Source: JAJYKC01 sp963823105
GTDB taxonomy: Bacteria > Acidobacteriota > Terriglobia > Bryobacterales > Bryobacteraceae
Assembly: GCA_963823105.1 (NCBI GenBank)
Contig: CAWGKC010000005.1
Location: 1,116,001-1,180,000, forward strand
Length of the DNA stretch: 64,000 nucleotides
Direction of reading: 5' to 3'
In this document: positions 37,028 to 46,114 of the stretch, in pieces
Layout of the letters: every line of letters begins with the position of its first letter
Position numbering within the stretch: the first letter of the stretch is position 1
Made by a program: the position numbers and the translations under genes
The notes under the pieces: model-generated
What the model was told of the DNA's origin: nothing
Seen by the model: only the letters and a program-made list of their open reading frames with translations
Databases searched by the model: none

Positions 37028-37777
37028 GTGGCAGGATACGGCGAATACCTTGCGAAAATCAGCGCGGAGATCGGCGAGGCGCGCGCAGAGGGCGCCACAA
37101 AAATCAACCAGGCGAAGGCGGTCTTCGTCTTCCCCGACGCCCGTGCGTACTTCAGAGGGCGCGCCGGGAAGACAGAGGCCGACATCAACTGCTCCGTATG
37201 CACAGCGGCGGCGGTGGCGCGCAAGCGGACGGGCAGCGCTTCGTGGCACACCGGCACTGTGAACGCGCAACTTGGCGAGAGAGGCGACGAAGCATTCATC
37301 AAATGGCGGCGGAAGACCGAGGGCGGCTTACACACCGCGTTGCCTATTGACGTGAATAAGTCGAACCGGGACTTGCAGGATCAGGTGGACGGGCTGGCGG
37401 AATGGTGTACGCGGACGCTCGGAGTCCTGCGCCGGAACATTATCGGCAACGCGCTGTCTCCCGTGTCAAGTTCGTTTGCGCTGGCGTGGATGAAGTCGCA
37501 GGACGATGGGGCGCTCTTCGCGGTTTACGTCTACGTGCCGTTGTTTACCGCGTACGATCCGGTGGCCCACTGGATCTATGCCGAGAAGGCCGGGGGAAAC
37601 TTGAAATTCATCGATTACCAGACGGACAGAGCGGAAGTGAAAGGATCGGGCCCGACTCAATCCCATGAGCCGATGAAGCCCGGGGGTGGTTCGATGGGGG
37701 GAAAGTACCAGATGATTGTGGTCGCCTTCCTTCCGGACCAAGCGCCGAAGCCTCTCACGGGCGGGCGGTTGATATAG
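37028..37777 (+). CDS. Candidate papain-like (Tox-PL-type) cysteine enzyme
   Basis: The 249-residue protein from GTG 37028 (an upstream TTG at 36995 is an alternative) has no close family I can name. A helical N-terminus precedes INCSVCTAAAVARKRTG (Cys55, Cys58). Near the end is VAHWIYAEKAGGNLKFIDYQTDRA (His181, Asp196, Gln198). The spacing and the Cys...His...Asp order, with His in the HxxxxAExxGxxxFIDxQ setting, match papain-fold toxins and deamidases of polymorphic toxin systems. There is no signal peptide, secretion domain or obvious immunity gene next to it. The assignment rests on motif recognition only. Confidence 0.5.
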   Translation: MAGYGEYLAKISAEIGEARAEGATKINQAKAVFVFPDARAYFRGRAGKTEADINCSVCTAAAVARKRTGSASWHTGTVNAQLGERGDEAFIKWRRKTEGGLHTALPIDVNKSNRDLQDQVDGLAEWCTRTLGVLRRNIIGNALSPVSSSFALAWMKSQDDGALFAVYVYVPLFTAYDPVAHWIYAEKAGGNLKFIDYQTDRAEVKGSGPTQSHEPMKPGGGSMGGKYQMIVVAFLPDQAPKPLTGGRLI

Positions 37778-37810
37778 GAAGTCGCGCGAATACATCATAT
37801 GCCGCCGCTT

Positions 37811-37829
37811 GCTGACGCGCGCGGCTCGG
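37811..37829. repeat. Intergenic 19-mer, copy 1
   Basis: GCTGACGCGCGCGGCTCGG occurs here and, identically, at 56809-56827. Both copies lie in short intergenic gaps. Confidence 0.6.
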
Positions 37830-37885
37830 TAACTGAGCGGGTGATGGGAAACACTCGGGACGCGTGTGCTTGATGCGGTTCCGCG

Positions 37886-39734
37886 TTAAGGGAGGGCGAA
37901 GGCGACGTAAGCGCCCTGGATGGGTTTTTGCGTGGCGCGAGTCAAGCCGGCTTGGGCGGAGGCGCAGAAGACGATGTATTGTTTGCCGGCGATTTCGTAG
38001 ACGGCGGGCATGCCTTCGAGGGCGGCGGGGAGTTCTTTTTCCCAGAGCGCTTTTCCGGTTTGGACGTCGAGGGCGCGGACTTTGCGGTCGCGGGTTCCGG
38101 TGAAGATCAGGCCGCCGGCGGTGATGACCGGGCCGACCTTCGGGTATTGCGTGCCGGTGTTGTGAATGCCTTTAGCGGCGAGATCGGGGACGTCGCCCAA
38201 GGCGATTTTCCAGGTGATGGTTCCTGCGTTCAGATCGTAGGCGGTGAGAGTGGTCCAGGGTGGTTTGATGGCGGCGAGGCCGTCGCTTGCGACCATGAAA
38301 CCGAAGCCGCTTTCGTAGCGCGCATCGCCGGCGGGGAACGATCCTTTCGGTTCGAGTTTGAGAAGGCAGGGGAGATCCTTCGAGACGACGACGAGAGTGC
38401 CGCGGGTGGGATCGACGGCGGCGCCGCCCCAGTTGGCTCCGCCATTGTTGCCGGGCATTTCGATCGTGCCGCGGCGGCTGGGCGGGGTGAAGAGGCCTTC
38501 GTTGCGCGCGCTGAGAATTTCGTCGCGGAAGCGGGCGCGGTCTTCGGCGGATAGATACGGGCTGAGGTCGTCGGCGGTGAATTTCTGGCGGGCGAAGGGC
38601 GGGGGATTGGTGGGGAAGGGCTGCGTGGGCGAGGTGATTTCGCCGGGCATGTCGGAGGTGGGTACGGGGCGCTCCTCGATCGGCCAGAGCGGCTTGCCGC
38701 TGACGCGATCGAAGACCCAGACGAAGCCTTGTTTGGAGACCTCGGCGACGGCGTCGATGGTTTTTCCGTCGTGGCGGACGGTGAGGAGCTTGGGGGCGGT
38801 GGCGTCGTCGTAGTCCCAAATATCGTGATGCACCATTTGGAAATGCCACAGGCGCTTGCCGGTGCGGGCGTCGAGGGCGAGAAGGGAATCGGCGAAAAGA
38901 TCGGCGCCGGAGCGGTCGACGCCGTAGAAATTATATTTGGCGCTGGCGGTGGGGACGTAGACGATGCCGCGTTGCGCGTCGAGCGAGAGTTCGCCCCAGG
39001 CGTTGGCGCCGCCGACGGTCTTCCACGCGTCCTTGGGCCAGGTGTGGTAGCCGAACTCGCCGGGGTGCGGGATGGTGTGAAACGTCCAAGCGAGCTTGCC
39101 GGTGCGCACGTTGAAGGCGCGAATGTCGCCGGGGGCGGAGCCGTAGCCCTGATTCGTGGCTGAGCCGAGGATGAGCAGATCTTCGAAGACGCGGCCGGGG
39201 GTGGTGGATTGGACGAGGCTGAGGGTCTTCGGATCGCGGCCGAGGCCTTGTTTCAGGTCCACGCGGCCGGCGTCGCCGAAGGTGAGGATGGACTTGCCGG
39301 TGCGGGCGTCGATGGCTTGGAGGAAATGGTTGGCGGCGAAGAGGAGGCGGCGGTCGGAGCGGTCCTTGCTCTCCCAATAATCGATGCCGCGGTCGGTGAG
39401 GATGGTTGTGCCGGGGGCGGCGGGATGGGTCCAGACTTCCTTTCCGGTGACGGCGTCGAGGGCGACGATGGAATTATTTTTCGCCAGGACGTAGACGAGG
39501 TTGTCGACGACGATGGGATTGAAGGAATATTTTTTGGCGTCGCCGGTCGGGATAGGTCCAGGCGATTTGCAGCTTGGCGACATTGGAGCGGTCGATCTGG
39601 TGGAGGGCGGAGTATTGGGCGGAATCGGAGTTGCCTCCGTACTGCGTCCAGGAGCGGTGATCGGGCGCTTGCGCGAGGGCGGCGTGGCAGACGAGAAGGC
39701 CACTGCAAAGGAAGAAGGCGAATGAACGTGACAA
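37886..39734 (-). CDS. PQQ-dependent quinoprotein dehydrogenase-like protein (one frameshift)
   Basis: A signal peptide (MSRSFAFFLCSGLLVCHAALAQ) is followed by an eight-bladed quinoprotein propeller of about 615 residues. WTQYGGNSDSAQYSALHQI is the classical start, and repeats such as FAANHFLQAIDARTGKSILTFG, LLALDARTGKRLWHFQMVHHDIWDYD and FTGTRDRKVRALDVQTGKALWEKELP carry the AxDxxTGKxxW tryptophan-docking motifs. HHDIWDYD includes residues of the active-site region. The frame changes near 39540-39555. It probably oxidises an alcohol or sugar in the periplasm. No cytochrome gene is adjacent. Confidence 0.85.
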
Positions 39735-39827
39735 GACGCCACGATATCATGATCGGAGCGATTCCTCGCGATGCCCGATGGAACGATGGGAGACTACTAC
39801 GATGAAACATTATAGGGCGGGGCGGGT

Positions 39828-41307
39828 TTGAACCGCAGAACATTTGCGGCGGCGCTGGCGGGCGCTCTCGTGGCGCGGCCGTCTTTCGCGCAGCGCGGGG
39901 CGCGTCCAAAAAACGTCCTGCTGTTGATGTCGGATCAGCACCGGCCGGGAGCGTTGGGCGTCAACGGCGACGCGGTGGCGCGGACTCCGAATTTAGACGC
40001 CTTCGCGAAAACGGCCACGCGGTTCGATCACGCCTACAGCGCCAGTCCGGTGTGCGTGCCGTCGCGGGCGTCGATGCTGACCGGCCTCTGGGCGCACAAT
40101 CACGGCGCGTTCAATAATGCCTCGCCGTGGCCGTTTGAACATCAGACAATGGCGCATCATTTCGCCCGTGCCGGGTTATATGACCGCGCTGATTGGCAAG
40201 ATGCACTTCAACGACGCGCAAACGCACGGGTTCGATTACCGGCTGGATTTCAACGACTGGATGCAGTATCTGGGACCGAAGACGAAGCTGTTCGCCGATG
40301 AGATCGGGAACCGGCCGAACTCGGGCGCGGGGTTGCCGCAAATCGGAGAGCTATGGAGGGAGTCGGGCGACCCGTGGACCGGAAGTGTGGACGATGGGGA
40401 CCGGCTTGGATACGCCGCGGTGGGAGGGCCGTCCAAGCTCGACGAACGCGACCATTTCGAGAGCTTCGTTACGCGGGAGTCGATCCGGTTCTTGCAGAAA
40501 TACGCGGCGCGGCGGCCGTTTTTTCTCATCACGTCTTATTTGAAGCCGCACGACCCGTTCACTCCGGCGCAGCGTTTCTATAACATGTTCCGGGCCGGCG
40601 ACATGACGCTCCCCAAGACGTGGCACAAGGTGAACCTCGCCACGGTGCCGTCGGAGATTCGCGAGTCGATTGAAAACGACTGGATCACGCCGGAGCTTGC
40701 GAACGATCCGGAAAACGTAAAAAGGCACATCGCCGTTTACTACGCCTGTCTCGCGCAGATGGACGACAACGTGGGCCGAATGTTGCGGGCGCTGCGCGAG
40801 CTGGGGCTGGAGGACGACACGATCGTCGTCTACACTTCCGACCATGGGGAAATGCTGGGGGACCATGGGCTGTGGCAGAAGATGGTATTCTACGAGCCTT
40901 CCGTGGGCGTGCCGCTGATCGTGCGCGTGCCGGGAATGACGAAGGCCGGCGAGCGTAGCCGGACTTTGGTCAGCCTGGTGAGTTTGCTTCCTACGCTGCT
41001 TGAGGTGTGCGGGATCCCGGCGCCTTCGGGCCTCGACGGCGAGTCTCTTGCGGGCGATTTGCGGGAGCCTGGGCGGGTGCGCGATACGACGGTTTATTCC
41101 GAGTACGCTCTCGACAGCAAGCGGGCGAAGGCGATGATGCGAACCGGCGATTATAAGTACGTCGCATACAGCCACGATTCCCCGGACGAAATGTTCAACC
41201 TGCGCGACGATCCGGAGGAGATGGACAATCTGGCGATCCAGCCGCGGTTCGCGGGGCGGGCGGAGGAGTTGAAGTCAAGACTGTTCGCCTGGCACAAGCC
41301 GGGTTGA
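39828..41307 (+). CDS. Sulfatase, secreted (one frameshift)
   Basis: The TTG start gives an RR-containing export signal (NRRTFAAALAGALVARPSFAQ), possibly Tat-type. Metal ligands lie in LLMSDQHRP (Asp36), and the formylglycine motif is SPVCVPSRASMLTG with Cys76. The frame changes near 40165-40175 and continues as GYMTALIGKMHFND, through DDTIVVYTSDHGEMLGDHGLWQKMVFYEPSVGVPLIVR, a standard sulfatase C-half, to 41307. The product is about 490 residues. The substrate is probably a sulfated polysaccharide. It is divergent from the quinoprotein gene. Confidence 0.87.
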
Positions 41308-41319
41308 ATTGGGCGGCGG

Positions 41320-43764
41320 CTATTCCTCGCGCAGGGCGACCATGGGATCGACGGCGGCGGCGCGGCGGGCGGGGAGGAGCGTCGCGAAGAAGGCGACGGT
41401 GGCCAGGATCAGGACGACGGCGCCGAACGTTAGCGCGTCGGTGGGGGTGACGCCGAACAGCAAGCTGGCCATGACGCGGGTGAGGGCGAGCGCGCCGATC
41501 ACGCCGGCGGCGATGCCGATGGCCGCCAGTTGCATGCCTTGACGGACGACGAGCGAGACGATGTTGGCCGGTTGCGCGCCGAGGGCGATGCGGACGCCGA
41601 TATCGTGGGTGCAGCGGGAGACGAGATAGGAGAGGACGCCGAAGATTCCGACAGCGGCGAGCAGCAGGGCGAACATTGCGAAGGCGCCGAGCATGGTTGT
41701 CGAGAAGCGTTGGCGGGCGAGAGAATCGTGGAGGCGGTCCTGCATGGTGCGGATGTCGTAGACGGAGACGTCGCGGTCGACGGCGTGGATTTCGCGGGTG
41801 ATGGCGGAGGAGAGCGCGGCGGGGTCCGCGGTGGCGCGGACGACGAGGTAGCCGCCGTTGTCGTGCTGTTGCAGTTGGGGAAAGTAGACGGCGATTTTGC
41901 CCTGGTTATCGAGGCCGTATTGTTTAACCACTCCGACGACGCCGGCGATGGTCATGGGCTTTTTGGGATGATCGAACCAGAGATGTTTGCCGACAGGGTT
42001 ATCGTGGGGCCAAAAGCGCCGGGCGAAGTCTTCGTCGACGATGGCCACGGCAGGCTATCGCTGTTGTCGTGATCGGTGAAGAATCGGCCTTTGCGCAGGG
42101 GGATCCGCATGGCGCGGAAATAATCGGTGCTGGCGACGCGCATGTCCACTTGCAATTCCTGGCCGGGCGGCGGGGTGTAGCCTTCGACGTTGATCCCACC
42201 CCAACCAATGGCTCCGGTAAGCGGGAGCGCGCTGACGGTGCCTTCTGTGGTGACGCCGGGCAGATGGACGATGCGATCGCCGATGTCGCGGAAAAACCGA
42301 TCGGTCGCTTTGTCGTCGCGGTACTTGGGGCCGCTGGCGGTGACTTGCATGGTGAGGATGTGATCGGTCGAGAAGCCGGGCGGGACGGATTGGAGGCGCG
42401 CGTAACTGCGGATGAGGAGGCCGGCGCCGGTGAGGAGCATCAGAGAGAGAGCGAGCTCGGAAACGACGAGCAGGCCGCGCAGGCGGTTTCGCGCCAGACG
42501 CAGACCGCCGTCGCTGGGGCCGCTGCGGCCGGCGGATTTGAGGGACGTGTTCAGGTCGACTTTGATCGCGCGCCAGGCGGGGGCGAGGCCGAAGAGCAGG
42601 CCGGTGACGAGGGAGACGCCGAAGGTGAAGGCGAGGACGGAGCCGTCGATGGAGATCTCCTCCAAGCGGGGGATGTTGCCGGGGTTGATGGCGCGGACGG
42701 CGTAGAGGGTCCATTGAGCGATGAGGAGGCCGGCGGCGCCGCCCATCAGCGAAAGCAGAACGCTCTCGGTGAGTAATTGGCGGACGATGCGCAGGCTGCC
42801 CGCGCCCAACGCCGAGCGGATGGCGACTTCTTTTTCGCGCGCGGCGGCGCGGGTGAGCAGGAGGTTGGCGACGTTGGCGCAGGCGATCAACAGAACGAGC
42901 GCGACCGAGCCGAGCAGGACCAACAAGGCGCGGCGGACGTCGCCGACGACTTGGTCCTGCAGGCCGGTGACGGTCATGCCGAAGGTGCGGTCGCGCTTGT
43001 CCTTGTCGCGGATGCGGCGGGCGATGATGTCGATATCGGCTTGCGCCTGTTGGATGGAGACGCCGCGCTTGAGGCGAACGACGATGTTGTAGTTTTCGTC
43101 GCCGCGATTGTGGACGGCGTCGGCTCCGAGAGGCAGCGGGAGAAAAACGTCGGCCTTGTCCATGGGGCCTTCGGCCGGCATGGCTTCGGAGCTGAGGACG
43201 AACTCCGGCGCCAGCACGCCGGCGACGGTGAATTGGTTGCCGTTGAGAGTGACGCTGCGGCCAACGATGCGCGGATCGGAATTGAAAAGCCGCTTCCACA
43301 CGCGGTAGCTGAGAAGGGCGACGGGCGCTTTGCCGGGCTTATCCTCGTCGGAACGAAGGAGGCGGCCGAGGAAAGCGCGTGCGCCGAGCATGTGGAAAAG
43401 GGTGGAGGAGGCGCGCATTCCGTCGATGCGCTCCGGTTGTTCGCGGCCGGTGAGGATGAAGGGGCGCAGTTGAGCGATGGCCATTTCCTCGAAGGAGTGG
43501 TTTTCGTTTTGGATGTCGATGTACTGGCCGGGCGAGGGCCAGTCGCGGAAGATGCCGATGCCCGGGGAGTGCAGCCAGACGTTGGCGAGGCGATCCGGTT
43601 GAGGATACGGAAGCGGGCGGAGAAGGAGCGCGTCGACGACGCTGAAAATGGCGGTGTTCGCGCCGATGCCGATGGCGAGCGAGAGAACGACGACGAGCGT
43701 GAGCGCGACGATTGTTGCGCAGCGTGCGCAGGGCGTAGCGGAAATCCTGGAGCAAAGGATGCAT
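41320..43764 (-). CDS. MacB/FtsX-type permease (two frameshifts)
   Basis: The protein begins MHPLLQDFRYALRTLRNN. A frame change near 43705-43725 leads into LTLVVVLSLAIGIGANTAIFSVVD. The MacB periplasmic domain (ASSTLFHMLGARAFLGRLL), the first FtsX domain (ANVANLLLTRAAAREKEVAIRSALGAGSLRI) and a second MacB/FtsX half follow. The second half is read after another change near 42035-42050 (AIVDEDFARRFWP; SRCTHDIGVRIALGAQPANI) and ends DPMVALREE. The joined product is about 815 residues. There is no ATPase and no PadR gene next to it, unlike the other two permeases of the window. Confidence 0.82.
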
Positions 43765-43819
43765 GGCGATTCCTCCGTCGATTTTACGAAGGTAACACGG
43801 CAGGGCCGCTAGCCTAGGG

Positions 43820-44266
43820 TCAAGCGACCGCCGCGGCTCGCGGTGGAGTTAACTCCACTTTCGTGCGTAGGCGCGCGTCCAGAGCGGCGAGAATCTTGAC
43901 GGCTCGTTCGAGCGTGATTCCGAAATACTCGTTGCGCTCGTCGCGGGAGACTTGCGATTCGTGGACGCCCAGCCGATTAGCCAGCTCGCGCTGCGAAATG
44001 CCTTGCGCGATCCGCAGAGAGATCAGCAGAGGACCGAACCCGCGAAGGTTGTCGAGCTCTTCGAACTCGCCCCGCTTCAGACGTTCGTAACTCTCCACTT
44101 CTTCTCGCAACTGGAGATGAAACGATTCCATCGGGTCGATGACGCGCTGGATCTCCTCGTCGTTGAGACCGGTTTCCTTGAGCTTCAGCCGAAGGCTCGC
44201 GAGCCGGTTTCGCTCCTCCGCGAGGCGATTGGACGCCTCTTGATACTCTGTCTCGTGGCGAATCAT
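43820..44266 (-). CDS. XRE-family helix-turn-helix protein
   Basis: The 148-residue protein has an N-terminal coiled coil (EASNRLAEERNRLASLRLKLKE). The C-terminal Cro/CI-type helix-turn-helix reads LISLRIAQGISQRELANRLGVHESQVSRDERNEYFGITLERAVKIL (about 80-125). It overlaps the DUF6932 gene by ATGA, so the two form a unit; such coiled-coil XRE proteins often act as antitoxins. Confidence 0.88.
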   Translation of the reverse strand: MIRHETEYQEASNRLAEERNRLASLRLKLKETGLNDEEIQRVIDPMESFHLQLREEVESYERLKRGEFEELDNLRGFGPLLISLRIAQGISQRELANRLGVHESQVSRDERNEYFGITLERAVKILAALDARLRTKVELTPPRAAAVA

Positions 44267-44831
44267 CCCTCACCTCCGTAAATAATTTTGATAATGCCCC
44301 TCGGCTTGCCGTCGCGCCGGGACTGGCGGAAGGCCGAGGGGAATTCAAGCTCGTGACCGTACTTATCGCGAATGCCGCTACCGAGGCCCGGCACGTGTGG
44401 ATAAAGCTCCACCCGGTATCGGTGCCACATGGGAAGTTGCCTTTTCGGATATCCGCGGTATGGCCTGCGAGATGCCGGGTCCCATGTCCAGATCTTGAAC
44501 GGGTCGAGGAGGTTGAGCTGTCTCGCCAGTTCGCCCGTTCGTAGCAGATCTAGCGAGCAGACGAAGTATCCGTCGATATCGTTGGGGTGATCCTTGTCTT
44601 CGGCGAACGATCCGTCGGCAAAGATGTCCCGAATGCCCACCTCCCAGAGTTGCCGCGCGAGGATCTCCAGGTTCTCGATCAGCGTCAGGCGCCAGGGTGT
44701 GTCCCATGAAGAGTTTACCGTGGGCACGTTTGGCGCGAGGACGAGCACGGAAGTCCGTAGTTCATCGAAAGAAACTTCGAAATCGCCCGGCGGAAGAAGG
44801 CCGCCGGCTCGAAGGGTGGGATGACGGGCAT
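44263..44831 (-). CDS. DUF6932 nucleotidyltransferase-like protein (probable frameshift)
   Basis: The core IFADGSFAEDKDHPNDIDGYFVCSLDLL has the GS-x8-D-x-D pattern of the nucleotidyltransferase fold and matches DUF6932. The expected start of the family (MP-IPPF-GGLLPPG-EVSFDEL) is found by joining ATG 44831 (MPVIPPF) to the main frame (AGGLLPPGDFEVSFDELRTS) across an indel near 44805-44820. The product is about 190 residues. The gene precedes and overlaps the XRE gene, giving a two-gene unit like a toxin-antitoxin or defence pair. Confidence 0.7.
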
Positions 44832-44923
44832 GGAATACCGCTAGCGTTAGCTTAACACAGATATCAAGCTTGATGTGATCGTCAAGTTCTACTTGCGAAC
44901 AACGCGTCTGCGATAAGACGGGA

Positions 44924-45286
44924 TCAGTTGACGCGGGCGCTTTTCAGGAGCATTTCGAGGGTCACCACTTCGAGGGCGCGTTCGTGGGTGGCTTCGAGGC
45001 GGACGGGGGCGAGGACGCCGGCTTCGAAGGATTTTTTCCAAGGTTCGACGCAGACGCACCAGCCGTCGCCGGGTTTGAGGCCGGGGAAGCCGAATTCCGG
45101 GTGCGGGGTGATGAGGTCGTTGCCGATGGAGGCCTGGTGGCGGAGGAATTCTTCGTTGACGAGGACGCAGACGGTGTGGCGGCCCACGTCGTCGGGGCCG
45201 GAGTTGCATTTTCCGTCGCGGTAGAAACCGGTGAGCGGGTCGGTGCAGCAGGTTTGAAGTGCGCCGCCGAGAACGTTTTTGACCAT
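44924..45286 (-). CDS. DUF2237 family protein
   Basis: The 120-residue cytoplasmic protein contains NVLGGALQTCCTDPLTGFYRDGKCNSGPDDVGRHTVCVLVNEEFL and a GDGWCVCVEPWKKSFEAGVLAPVRLEATHERAL block, both diagnostic of DUF2237. Its several conserved Cys suggest metal or redox chemistry. The biochemical function is unknown. It is divergent from the ABC exporter. Confidence 0.9.
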   Translation of the reverse strand: MVKNVLGGALQTCCTDPLTGFYRDGKCNSGPDDVGRHTVCVLVNEEFLRHQASIGNDLITPHPEFGFPGLKPGDGWCVCVEPWKKSFEAGVLAPVRLEATHERALEVVTLEMLLKSARVN

Positions 45287-45314
45287 TTGTATCAGGGTAC
45301 ACCGCGGGGGCTTG

Positions 45315-45341
45315 TGTAGGATACTACATAGGTGCTAGAAT
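45315..45341 (+). promoter_or_regulatory. Operator and extended -10 promoter of the ABC exporter
   Basis: The perfect palindrome TGTAG-GATA-CTACA (45315-45328) lies just upstream of TGCTAGAAT, an extended -10 (TAGAAT at 45336-45341) that ends eight bases before ATG 45350. A related site precedes the padR gene at 28953. Confidence 0.6.
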
Positions 45342-45349
45342 CGCGGACG

Positions 45350-46114
45350 ATGTTGGAAGCCAGAGATTTGAGCAAGCGGTATCCGGGCGTCGCCGCGGTG
45401 AGCGGGGTGAGTTTCTCGATCGGGGCGGGGGAGATTTTGGGGTATCTGGGGCCGAACGGGTCGGGGAAGAGCACGACCGTGAAGATTTTGACGGGGTTGA
45501 TGGAGCCGGCGGGCGGGGAAGTTTTGTACCGGGGCGAGAACATCCGGAAGGATCTGGCGGGGTACAAACGGCGGCTGGGGTATGTGCCGGAGGAGGCGCA
45601 TCTGTATCCGTATCTTTCGGGGCGCGAGTATTTGGAGATGACGGGCACGCTGCGGGGGATCGGCGAGAAGGAACTGGAGAGGAAGATCGCGAAATTGATG
45701 GAGGCTTTCGGGCTGACCTCGAGCCGGCATTCGTTGATCGGAACGTATTCGAAAGGCATGCGGCAGAAGGTGCTGATCATGGCGGCGCTGCTGCACGATC
45801 CGGAGGTGTTGATTTTCGACGAGCCGCTATCGGGGCTGGACGTGACGACGGCGGCGGTATTCCGGAATCTGCTGCGGACATTGGCGGAGGCGGGGAAAGC
45901 GATTCTGTACTGCTCGCACGTGCTGGAAGTTGTCGAGAAGGTTTGCACGAGCGTGATGATTTTGAACCGGGGCAAGTGCGTGGCGCGGGGCACGGTGGAG
46001 GAAATCCGCAGCGCGGCGGCGGGAGGGACGCTGGGGGAATCGTTCGCGGAGTTGGTGCGGGAGCCGGACACGGTGAAAATCGCGCGGGACGTGGTGGAGG
46101 CGATCCGGGCGTGA
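45350..46114 (+). CDS. ABC transporter ATP-binding protein
   Basis: The 254-residue ATPase has Walker A GPNGSGKST (residues 34-42), the signature motif YSKGMRQK, Walker B EVLIFDEPLSGLD and switch His in CSHVLEVVEK. It is of the drug/lipid-export (CcmA-like) type. The permease gene follows with a GTGA overlap at 46111-46114, so the exporter is a two-gene unit. The start is ATG 45350, directly behind an extended -10 box. Confidence 0.95.
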   Translation: MLEARDLSKRYPGVAAVSGVSFSIGAGEILGYLGPNGSGKSTTVKILTGLMEPAGGEVLYRGENIRKDLAGYKRRLGYVPEEAHLYPYLSGREYLEMTGTLRGIGEKELERKIAKLMEAFGLTSSRHSLIGTYSKGMRQKVLIMAALLHDPEVLIFDEPLSGLDVTTAAVFRNLLRTLAEAGKAILYCSHVLEVVEKVCTSVMILNRGKCVARGTVEEIRSAAAGGTLGESFAELVREPDTVKIARDVVEAIRA

